Source: Cymbomonas tetramitiformis (Eukaryota; Chlorophyta; Pyramimonadophyceae; Pyramimonadales; Pyramimonadaceae). Taken from it: 64,000 nt of DNA. Below, one piece after another: positions 52,756 through 62,715 of this stretch (position 1 is its first letter; each line of letters opens with the position of its first letter). A model generated the notes under the pieces. It saw nothing but the letters and a program-made list of their open reading frames with translations. It did not search any database and was not told the DNA's origin. The DNA is taken from NCBI GenBank assembly GCA_001247695.2, contig LGRX02035463.1:1-64000 (forward strand), read 5' to 3'. The translations under genes were made by a program, and so were the position numbers.

Positions 52756-53525
52756 GATAATAATAAAACATTTACGCTAGCAAAGGGGACAAAGTCCTGA
52801 GAGTGCGGTATCCCTGCAAAGCAGGCTAGTGAAAACACCAGGGGCTACTCCCTCTACTATAGCGCGCCCACAGAGGGGCTCAACCCACCTTTCAGCAGGG
52901 TGACATCTAGAGAAAAGGCTAAGTGCTAAGCAAAAAACTCTAGAAGATGGAGAAGCAGCCATGGCCGGGTGGGTGGAGGGGTGGCTGAATCTTAGCGGTG
53001 GGGAAGGAAGTCGAAGAATTAAGGGGGTATTTGGCTGGAGACGTTGAGGAAGGGGGTCGTGTGGGGTGGGAGGGGGGGTGGAGGGGAGGGGGGAGGGCCC
53101 CTCCCCTAGGGGACGGGGAACCATCTTGTATTGCAAGGCTTTTGAAAATTACTGCAGAAGGGTTTGAAGAAAGTCGTTTGATTGCTGCACAGCTTCTGTT
53201 TCTGTCATAGTCTCACTGCTCGAGATGTCAACTGTATGCGGGTCAGTGTTTAAGGTGGTAGTGGTGTTTAACATAAACACGTCTCGCCTATTTTTGGTGT
53301 GTTGCCTACAGATTCTTGAAAGTTTTTTGAGGAGAGGTTTAATCTTGCCACGGGGAACACCTATCGTGTTGAGGACATTACCAAAAAGAGGAGGGAGGTA
53401 TCCCATGAGTGTAAGTACTTTGGGCCATTTCACGGTGCTAATAAAGGGCTTTGAGTTTGCGTTGGTGATTGTCGTGTCATGGTGACCACCATAATAATGC
53501 TCAGCATCACTCTGATGATAGGGAC
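52756..53525 (-). other. LINE 3' region
   Basis: About 770 bp between the LINE ORF stop and its 3' end. It contains GC-rich and G-run DNA (53040-53110 on the plus strand) and the open stretch 53149-53525, which could be 3' coding after a frameshift or UTR. Confidence 0.4.
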
Positions 53526-56275
53526 TTAGGGAGGGTCTTGAGTGGGCCATGGGCAAAGCGAGGAAGGAAGTACTTTGTCGCCTTCGTTCATAACTTCATT
53601 CCAAATATCAGGGCTGACTCCTGTGTATTCTAGCCTCTTCTCCGTGACTCTGGACTTAGGAAGGACATTGAGGAACCATCTGGCAATCTTTTTCTGTGTA
53701 GGTCTCCAATCAAAGGCTGGTTGAGTATCACTGGGTGCGCTGTCTATAGCTATGATAACGACATCCGAAAAGTCATCCTTATAGCATCCGCCACCCGGAA
53801 GAACGTAGGGGTCATCACCCGTCCAATACCCATGTGGGATAAATAGAATAGTGTTATGCGGGAATCTGAAAACAAGTTTAAAACCTTTGTCGAACCATCT
53901 CTTTTGGTTTTTGGGAGACAGCGGAAAAATCCATGTTCCTGAAAATCCGGGGACGGTGTTGGCCGCTTTATGTCCCATTTCCAAGGTAGTCATAATAACC
54001 GCCGATGATTTTCCCTTTTCTTTCCCATCAAAGGGGGGATTTCCATAAACGATTCTGCCGATGCCTGTTATCGGATCCACGTAGGCATCCCAAGCGAGAC
54101 CATCAAAGCCAATTTTCCCATGATTGCAGAAGGGCCTGAGAGCTTTCTTCATTCTTGTGGTGGGTATGCATCTTCTCGAGTGAATTCTAGGGTGGGCATT
54201 TAGTGGGTTGGAGAAAAGTTCACAGCCGTTTTTGTCAAGGTTCCTGTCATCCACCAAAATATCTAAGAGGCTTCTTCTGATTGCATAGCAGTTTTTAGGA
54301 TCCCCCGATTCAAACTTACATGCATTGAGTGCTTCGTGAATATCGTGTGCCCTATTCGAGTACTCCGCAAGTGAGCATGGTACTGCTTTGTTGGAAAGGC
54401 GGTGCCAGGCCAAAAGTTTCCAAAACTCTTTCTTCTGGACATATTGGAGTTCAGGATATTTAATTGTCCCCGTGACATGGTCCACTTCAGGTTTAGCGGC
54501 CACAGCAATGGTATTCTTTTTTGAACTTGATGGTCGGTACATGCTAGCTTCCGGGAGAGCGTGTAAGTATAATTCCTCCTTCATTTCCTGTCTAAGGTCA
54601 GCAAGTGGAAAAAGTTTCGATGGCTCAGTTTTGATGTATGTGGTACCCTTTCCAGGGTTTAGTAGTTTGGGCTTTTTTGAGATTTCTTCAGCAATGATTT
54701 TCCTTAGTTCGCCATCTTGGGTTGTTCTAAGACTATGCAAGCTATTATTATGTCCTGAGCATTCAAGTTGGATGTGTTCGAAGGTGCATTTTGTATTCTG
54801 TTGGCAGTAGGGGCAGTTTTCAGTCCCGATTTTCCCCAGTTTAAATAAACGTGCTGGAGAGGCTTGGAGACCCAGGAGTTCTCTGCTTCTAGAAGCGGTG
54901 AAAGCTTTAGGTGTTATTTTGGAAATATCTTTAGTGGGGGCGGTGTTATTCTCGTTGAGCATTCTCAAGTACTTCCCTTGAGACTGTAGAGTTCTCCAAT
55001 TATGATAGTGTGAGAGACGTTGAATTCTTCTAATGTGACTACGAATATCGCCTAAGATAGGGACCTCAAAAAAGAATAACGAGAAGGGTAGTTCCTCGGC
55101 AGGGTCGTAGCGGGAGATGTCTAGACAGCCCCCCTCTGAATGAGGCTCTTTTAGCAGTACGGTCCACTCTGTCATGGACTTTGTCATTATTGTGACCCCT
55201 TATCCATTTGAGGATGATTTTGCTGTGGTCTCCTTCACTGTAAAAACCAAGTTCTTCTAACAGTAGGCGAACAGCTTGCACATCTCTGCGAGTAGCTTCA
55301 CGTAATTTGTCCCGAGCACTCATGGATCTGCCATCCTTTGTTACAGCAGATATTGCTGCCATGGAGTCAATGGCATGTACCATTGGAGTAATAGATTTGA
55401 GGAGTTTCTCTTTTTGTTCTGTGAGTAGAAATCGCAGTCCCGCAATCTCAGCAGATGTGCTACTCGGCTTTTGGATATCTTCCTTGATAGTAAGCCCCGA
55501 TGCGGAGAAAGTTCTTGAGGGGGGGATATTCATCTTCCGAACAAGTGGCATCCCGTTGTCAAAGTTTTTTATGGCATATGCTGCACCACTGCATGCTGTT
55601 TTCTTTCCTGCAAATAGAGAACCATCGCTTGCCATATCATAATCTTCCATTTGTTTGCTCTTTTCGGCGTTGAGGGTGGATTCTTCTTCCGAGTCGCTAG
55701 GGCAGCTGTATTCACTTTCTTCCTCCGCAGTTTTATTTTTCATTCTGGCAATAATGGTCTCATACTGTCTATCTGAGATGTAATCATAGTGTGAGTTAAT
55801 ATCACTGACTGTAGCAAGGACAGAAGAGGGCGGGTCCATATGGTCATTATATTCGAAAATAGAACCTGCTGGAATTAGGATGCAACCGTCATTGGTGATG
55901 CTATATTCAAAGTCGTATTGAAAACTGTTGGTACCTTCGATTCTGATAAAGACATTAGGGTTTATGGCATTGTTACTGTATTCTGTATATTGTATTGACA
56001 TGGCCTCTAAGTCAATATTGGTAATGTGAATAAGAGAGATGGAATTTCGGTCACCATTTCCTTTCCAATGAAATTCACCCGTGTCGGGAGGTACTATGTT
56101 GTCTCTATATTGTTTCTTGACATATCTGGCCTGTGGGTCCAAATCTACCGGGTTTTGAAGCATTTCCTTTTCAATTTCGGTTAGCCATCCAGGAGGTCTA
56201 TTACCGCTCAGCCTAAAGAAACCTTTACTTTCTTTGTAAAGGTTTGTTTGAATGAATTTGAAGGTTTCTTTGTAT
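53526..56275 (-). pseudogene. LINE ORF2 C-terminal part: RNase H, zinc motif, Dam-like N6-adenine methyltransferase domain
   Basis: Two overlapping frames (56275-55120 and 55187-53526) joined by a frameshift at a run of six G near 55130. The first has RNase H with MASDGSLFAG, AEIAGLRFLL, AIDSMAAISA and RVDRTAKR, that is D, E, D and D. The second has the LINE zinc motif CPYCQQ .. FEHIQLEC and then, at about residues 350-480, DGLAWDAYVDP, RIVYGNPPFDGK (near 54040), WIFPLSPKNQKRWFDKG and FRFPHNTILFIPHG. This order, with N-P-P-F, is that of phage/prokaryotic Dam-type DNA N6-adenine methyltransferases (PF05869-like). I know of no standard LINE with this domain. Another open frame (53149-53556, minus) may continue the protein. 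RT and endonuclease are lost by truncation. Confidence 0.75.
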
Positions 56276-57414
56276 GGGGTGCACCATAAATCCCAGTCTG
56301 TCTGGTTTGCGTCAACGTAGGCGCGCAACCTGCGCTCCACCGTGTGGTTTGTGTGCTCCGCTTGGCCGTCCCCTTGTGGATGGTACGGCGTAGTGGAGGC
56401 CACCTGCACCCCCATAAGGCGATGCAACTCCATATGAAAGGCGTCACGGAAGCGAGAGTCCCTGTCACAAATGATCTTCATAGGAGCACCGTGCAGTCGC
56501 CAAACATGGTCGAAGTACATTCGTGCCACTTGCTCAGCGGAACTGTCAGAGTACAGCATGGGGACCACGTGCACCATCTTGGACAACTTGTCCGTGAACG
56601 TGGCGAAGGCGTCGTAGCCCCGCTCCGTGCGCGGCAGACCTGTGACGAAGTCAATGCTCACCACCTGCCACAGCCTGACCGGGACCTGGAGGGGGTTCAG
56701 CTGGCCATCCGGATAGCTGTTCCTCGGGCGGGTCTGCTGGCATATCAAGCACGAGCGGGTCCAGTCGGTGACGTCTTTGTTCATGCGGGGCCACCAGAAC
56801 CGCCGCACTATCCGAGCAAGAGTCTTATCTCGCCCGGTGTGTCCCGCCGCGGGAGACTCGTGCGCTTCACGCATGACTATCTCTCGAAGGGGAGAGTCGG
56901 ACGACAACACCAGCTGGTAGCGTCCCTCCGCGATGCGCCAGATCATGTCGTCAACCATGCGGAAGGTGTCCGTGCGCTGGTGCGGGGCGGCTAAAAGCTC
57001 TTCCTTTAACATCGTGAGGTAAGGGCTACGTTCGTACTCCGCGCGTAGTGCTTTTACGAACTGGCATGCCTTCAGTGGTCCTTTGGCTGCGCGCGCCTTG
57101 GCCGCTGGCCCCGTCGTGACCATAGGCTCGCTTGCACCTTGAGCTGCGGGCGCACGGGCACTCTTCGCTCGAGGCCGAGTCCGGCTGGCCGCTGGCGCCC
57201 ACACCAGCAGCACGGGCCACCGCAGCGCTGGTCGGCCTCCATCTGGTGACTCAAACAAGCATGTAGGGTGACCCTTGGCATCCTTGAGGTCGAACACCTT
57301 GACCACGTGCAGGCCGTACTTGGGCTGGATAAGGGTGCGCCAGGACGCGTCATAGTCCGGCAGTAGGAACATCGCCGACGTGTTCTCTGGGTCGGCGCGC
57401 CACTCAGCCAACAT
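56276..57414 (-). CDS. pol: Integrase N-terminal and core region of second gypsy element (split by LINE)
   Basis: From the minus-strand frame opening at 57414: about 130 residues without a recognised domain (FLLPDYDASWRTLIQPKYG), then the HHCC finger (HESPAAGH .. CLICQQTRP), a catalytic Asp in SIDFVTGLP (about residue 254), the second in ICDRDSRF (about 317) and the Glu in GDGQAEHTNH (about 350). The sequence reaches WDLWCTP and then changes abruptly to LINE sequence at 56275; the computed frame runs on by chance into the LINE. RNase H and RT are not present upstream. Catalytic residues are intact. Confidence 0.85.
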
Positions 57415-57589
57415 GTTCTTGAAACTTCTTGCGACTTCTTAATGCCATTTTCATTGATTATGCAATTTATAGTGCAAGCCCGTCCACCTAGCCGTGCTAC
57501 ATGCCATAAGTCCTTTATGTTTTCAATAGAATATTCTTTTGTGCGTTTCCGCTTTTTTACTAAGTGTTGGCTCTTTACTTTCCATTTTA

Positions 57590-57681
57590 GATCGGTTGTT
57601 TTGGAGCGAAGCGAGATGGAGAAAATCGACCGCCTCGAGTACAACGTCAACTTCAAGCATCCCGTCAAGCGTTCTAGATGA
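57590..57681 (+). CDS. Possible last exon of a host gene
   Basis: After a pyrimidine-rich acceptor (CTTTACTTTCCATTTTAG, ending about 57590) an open stretch reads SVVLERSEMEKIDRLEYNVN and ends HPVKRSR with TGA at 57679-57681. Codon use looks coding and differs from the AT-rich flanks. No family recognised. It lies next to the truncated end of the second gypsy element, so its upstream exons may be lost or displaced. Confidence 0.3.
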
Positions 57682-57703
57682 ATGCATTGATTTTAGGTTG
57701 GCA

Positions 57704-57788
57704 TGTTGTAAATAGAAAGTGCACGAGTAGAACATTATTTTGCGTATTGTAAATAGAAAGTGCACGAGTAGAACATTACTTTGTGTAT
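57704..57788. repeat. ~42-bp tandem duplication
   Basis: GTAAATAGAAAGTGCACGAG and the following TAGAACATTA..TTTTG.GTATT occur twice in direct succession. Confidence 0.85.
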
Positions 57789-58012
57789 TCGTTGGTATGA
57801 TAAAGCTTGACGTAGTCCCATTCGTATTCCTTTCTGCCTAGCTAGATACATGTTAATCGTAGTAAAGATGCTCGAGTGTTCCCTACTATTCTTATTTTGT
57901 TTATCTCGCATAGCATACGCATAGTGGAAACATAGTGAACACACTGCATGTTGCAAATGTGCAATATGTATGCTATAGAGCTACAGTATATATCCAACAT
58001 AGGCAACTTTTA

Positions 58013-58455
58013 TTTCAATACATATGCAATAGGTCCACAATATATATACAACATATTGAATTTGCATGTTCAATACGTATGCAATAGGTCCGCAGTATGT
58101 ATCCAACATACTGAATGTTCCGTTTCAATACATATGCAATAGGTCCGCAATATATATACAACATATTGAATTTGCATGTTCAATACGTATGCAATAGGTC
58201 CGCAGTATGTATCCAACATACTGAATGTTCCGTTTCAATACATATTCAATAGGTCCGCAATATATATACAACATATTGAATTTACATGTTCAATACGTAT
58301 GCAATATGTCCGCAGTATGTATCCAACATACTGAATGTTCCGTTTCAATACATATTCAATAGGTCCACAATATATATACAACATATTGAATTTACATGTT
58401 CAATACGTATGCAGTAGGTCCGCAGTGTGTATCCAACATATTGAATGTTGACTTA
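58013..58455. repeat. 110-bp AT-rich satellite, four units
   Basis: Units with CATATGCAATAGGTCC (or CATATTCAATAGGTCC) start at 58021, 58131, 58241 and 58351, an exact 110-bp period, with internal half-repeats (TGCAATAGGTCCGCA, ATACAACATATTGAAT). Related degenerate sequence (CAATATGT..CAATATG) continues to about 58770. Confidence 0.9.
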
Positions 58456-58789
58456 CAATATGTATACAATATGTATACAATATGTGGGCAATATGTCTGC
58501 AACATGCCTTCATAGTGTTTGCGACATGCATGGTGCATGTCTCCAACCCTATACTACACATATGTTGAAGGCATATTGAAATAACTCTCTGCATCAGAAC
58601 TTCAATATGTCTCCAATACGTGAGGGCTCACTTCAATACTATGTTGAACACATGTTGGAGCGCTTGCAGGCATATTGCACACATATTGTAACATTTTGTA
58701 TTGTATTGAACATGTATTGTCAATACGCGTGCAATATGCCTGCAATATGTGTTCAATACGATGTATTGCACGCGTCCAGAAACGTAGGG

Positions 58790-59960
58790 AATGGTCACAT
58801 CGGTGGCAGTCACGATTGCTTAGATTGTGAGTCCCTCGGACGATCACGTCATTGTCGTTGCTATTGGCGGTCCGCTTTTAATCTTTTTGGTAGTATGCCA
58901 TTTCATGACGGAAATCAGAAGATTCGACAACTGTTGCGTGAAGTACGAATGAATATGTGTGATTTGGATTCTGGTCGTTTTGGCCGTTCTTAATGTCGTT
59001 GTGATCTATATAACTGCGATCTGTACGTCACGATCGGTTTGATCGCACTGGCCGCTTTACTTACTCACGGTGGCATTCTGGTCGTTACGACCGTTCTGAC
59101 GCCTCTATTCGTTATGGCCGTAATCATAGCGGGGCTGCTCGACTTACTGTGGTTGTAATGGTCACATCGGTGGCAGTTATGTTTGCTTAGTTCACGGGTC
59201 CCACAGGCGATCGCGTCATTGTCGTTGCCATTGGCGGTCCGCTTTTAGTCTCTTTGGTATTATGCCCTTTTATGACGAACATCGGAAGATTCGACAACTG
59301 TTGCGTGAAGCTGGTCATTCTGGCCGTTCTTAATGTCGTAACGATTGACATAACAGCGATCTGTACGTCGCGATCGGTGTGATCGCACTGGCCGCTTTAC
59401 TCACCGTGGCGTTCTTGGTCGTCACGACCGTTCTGACGCTTCTAGTCGGTATGGCCGTAATCATAGCGGGGCAGCTCGACTTACTGTGGTTGTAATGGTC
59501 ACAGCGGTGGCAGTTATGTATGCTTTGCGGGTCCCGCAGATCGCGTCATTGTCGTTGCTATTGGCGGTCCGCTTTTAGTCTCTCTGGTGTTATGACATTT
59601 TATGCCGACATCGGAATATTCGACAACTGTTGCGTGAAGAAGTACCAATAAATATGTGTTACCTGGATTCTGGCCGTTCTGGGCGTTCTTAATGTCGTCG
59701 AGACCGATATAACAGCGATCTGTACGTCACGATCGGTGTGATCGTACTGGCCGCTTTACTTATTGTACTCACGGTGGCGTTCTGGTCGTTACGACCGTTC
59801 CGACGCTTCCAGTCGTTCTGGCCGGTATTGTAGCGGGGCTGCTGGACTTAGTGTAGTTGTGATGGCCACAGTTGTGGCAGTTGTGTATGCTTTGCGGGTC
59901 CCGCAGATCGCGCGTCATTGTCGTTGCTATTGGTGGTCCGCTTTTAGTCTTTTTGGTACT
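58790..59960. repeat. Satellite of 330-370-bp units, four copies
   Basis: TTGTCGTTGCTATTGGCGG followed by TCCGCTTTTA recurs at about 58852, 59219, 59549 and 59920. Other shared blocks are GACAACTGTTGCGTGAAG, CTGTACGTCACGATCGG and TGGTCGTTACGACCGTTCTG. The last contains the palindrome GTCGTTACGAC. Confidence 0.85.
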
Positions 59961-59980
59961 AGGCGGATCGATCTCAAAAA

Positions 59981-60366
59981 GAGATCTCCACTAGGCCATC
60001 TGACCGTAGAATCATGTGCGCGACAGTGCTTCGCTTTTTGCATCCCAACATGCCATGCCATAACGCGTGGGTGGCGTCGCGGTAAATGTACGCGACTGCA
60101 GTGGCACTGTCATCGTTAGCGTCTGGCGATCGTGAGATCGGAAGTTCGTGTGTGTCGCCCGTTGGGATTCGCGCTTTGCTGATTAAGTAAGGTAAGTAAG
60201 GTAAGTAAGGTAATTTGGCCAGGTTCCAAATCATAAGGAGCAGAGGTTTATGACATTTTACTACGGAAATCGGAAGATTTGACAAATGTTGCGTGAAGAA
60301 AACCCCTGATGCTCTTTATGTGCTCTTTTTGCTCAACGGAAAATTTACCGTAAATAGTCAATCAAT

Positions 60367-60405
<39 letters not shown>

Positions 60406-60607
60406 AACTCGAATTCCAACGGGCGACACAGTTGTACTTTTGATATCACGATCGTCAGACGCTAACGATAACAGCGCCATTGCATTCGCGTATATTTGCT
60501 GCGACGCCATCCACGCGTTATGGCATTTGGCATGGCATGTTATGACGCAAAAAGCGACGCACTGTCGTGCACATGATCCTACGGTCAGATGGCCTAGTGG
60601 AGATCTA
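59981..60607. mobile_element. Foldback element with ~205-bp arms and (AGC)12 in the loop
   Basis: The left arm (59981-60183, GAGATCTCCACTAGGCCATC ..) is the reverse complement of the right arm (60396-60607, .. GATGGCCTAGTGGAGATC), with several differences. The central part holds a GTAAG/GTAAG-type repeat (60186-60212) and twelve perfect AGC triplets (60368-60403). No coding sequence. Confidence 0.85.
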
Positions 60608-62715
60608 TTTTTGAGCTCTACTGGAAATCGGAGGTGACAGGTATGTATGCATCGCGTCCCTTGGCTGTTCTAGCTGTGCTGTTAAACTTATCTGTTTAGG
60701 CCACATCGGTGGTGCAACGGTGTATGCATAAATCAGAAGAGTTGACAACTGTCTCATGAAGAGGTAATTATGACGAAGAAATATGAACATGAAGAAGTAG
60801 GACTCCGATTCTGTAAAACTGCGACGGTTCGCCAATTAGGTTTACCGTATAATAATCGAAAGGTTTGCATCAGTTTTCAAAGGCTGCAAGTCATCGTTTG
60901 ATCAAAGTAATTACTCACCCCGAGTTGGAGTATGTATATCGGCCTGCGTATCTATTCAGATATATAGCAGATTCTGAAATGGCAAGTATATCTAAAATCA
61001 GATTATCACTGGCAGACAAAGACGCATATATTGTGCTCCACCAACACTGAAATTGCTACCAGCGCGTTCTTTGCTGGCAATATCATCGCATGCTACTACG
61101 GATATATGCACGATACCAACAGGAGATTCCTTGCATTTCATTCTCGTTAATTATTTCATTAAGAAATCGATGGTTTTTCAAAAACGAATATTCATTTTTT
61201 CCCCGGAGCGGCGCCTCGCGGCGGGCGATTTGGCTCGCTCCGCTCGCGCTCCGCTACGCCCGCACTCGCGCTCTGCTCGCACTAGCAGTTGCCGCCGCCT
61301 TTGCCAACTATCACAAAAGTAGGGATGAACCCCCGGATAATTATCTAACCCAAAACCGTTGTGTTCATGAACATCATGAAATTTAAGAGCCGATGCGCAC
61401 CATCCGCGCGTGAGGTCGCGACTTCGACGATGTATCCGGCTTGGAAAGACATTTCCAACGATACCCAAAAATCATGTGCGGAAGGTGCGCAATCTGGTAT
61501 GATTATCTAGAAATGTTGCTTTTTGGGTCAGGTTTTGATCCTGTTCCCCCTGTTAGTCACTTCCAAAGTCAGATCGGAATGGGAGATTAAAATCTAGCGC
61601 CTTAAACCGTTCTCAAAGGCGCCCGAGTGAGCGATGTGATACGATACTTTTGTCCGTATACGGTCCATCGATATCGAGGCCATACTGCACGATTCCATCT
61701 TAAATCGGTATTCTATTGGCATACGACTGATTGTCGATGTCGCAGGCGGCTTGCGAAGCGAGGTGTAGCAAGCAGTCGGGATTTTTTGTGATATTGTATA
61801 TGTGCGTGGATATGACGTTTTCCACGTCTCAGATATGCGGAAACTGCCCGAAATTGAAATGGGCCATCTGAAGCATGCCTAGGTTTCATTATCACTTTTA
61901 CGTGGGAGTTTGGATGATAGAGAATCGTCGAAGATACGTATGTGCCCCATGCCCTATAAATGCTACAGACCTCCTAAACTGACTTATAGCGTTAGAAATG
62001 GCGTATTGTGCGTGGGGGTGTTTCTTTTAATCCTGCGAATATGAATGTGTTATAAGTAGCAATTCTCAGGTAATTTCGGGTCTTTACACGTTTCTTGAAA
62101 TTTCCAAAACCCAATGTAAAGGGTGCGCACTGATCCTAGCCATAATAAGCCGCGCGGTATACAAAAGCTGGAAATTTACCATTACAGCCCTCAGCATTTC
62201 AGAGACGTGGAATCCGTCATATATATTTTGCATCGACCCCCGGGACATTGAAATATTTATACGAAGGCCGCGCACATAATATCCAACGTATTGATATCAT
62301 CAACAAATAACACCTGAGGCACGAGTCTTGTTCTATCAACTGGCGCACGCCAGCATCAATCACAATGTCATGCAAGTCACCGTTGCACGTGACTGTAAAA
62401 AACATCGTGATGCCGCTACTCTGTCAGGCCATGGAATATATAACATACAACGACACAAGGTATATATATATATATCATTGTGCCAATTCATGCTGAGTAC
62501 AAACAGCGTTTCTCATGGCACAAATTGGTGCATCAGTGTACTAGATATGGAATACCGATTCGTTTTGAGACTTGCAATGTCAGTTTTGGCAACTGAGTAT
62601 CAAGTGCGCCAAGGCCTAGAGTATACGATAAACTCGATTCATTTCACATACGTTGTGCATCTGGCGCAATATCCATAATATCAATACATCGAATTTGAGT
62701 GAAAAATCGCGGTCT
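60608..62715. other. Intergenic DNA, no supported gene
   Basis: Open frames are short and overlap on both strands. A GC-rich pocket at 61200-61295 contains repeated CGCTC/GCGCTC words (GCTCGCTCCGCTCGCGCTCC) in otherwise AT-rich DNA, and (TA)n occurs at 62462-62474. I see no RNA gene. Confidence 0.4.

Larger units (their letters stand above)
52756..56275 (-). mobile_element. 5'-truncated LINE (non-LTR retrotransposon) with Dam-like methyltransferase
   Basis: The insert separates the two halves of the gypsy integrase gene and is flanked by GGGGTGC (52749-52755 and 56276-56282), a 7-bp target duplication. Minus-strand 3' end reads TTTTATTATTATC rather than a pure poly(A). The 5' end lacks endonuclease and RT: what remains is a linker, RNase H, a CCHC zinc motif and a methyltransferase domain. 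About 3.5 kb remains. Confidence 0.85.
50286..57425 (-). mobile_element. Second Ty3/gypsy element: integrase, chromodomain, C5-methyltransferase (5'-truncated)
   Basis: Minus-strand element. Its 3' LTR is 50286-50800 (minus-strand start TGTGCTAGGACAACACACGG, TATA-like CTTATATGGG), preceded by the purine tract GAAGGGGGGGGAG (50801-50816). Coding upstream: C5-methyltransferase and chromodomain (50856-52755), then integrase (56276-57414). Gag, protease, RT, RNase H and the 5' LTR are missing: element sequence stops near 57425. A LINE (52756-56275) splits the integrase gene, flanked by the 7-bp duplication GGGGTGC. Confidence 0.8.

Noticed and set aside
55066..57414. A single 782-codon integrase-RNase H protein
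   Set aside because: The frame is a chance chimera: integrase sequence ends at 56276 at a LINE boundary with a 7-bp duplication, and the rest is LINE sequence.
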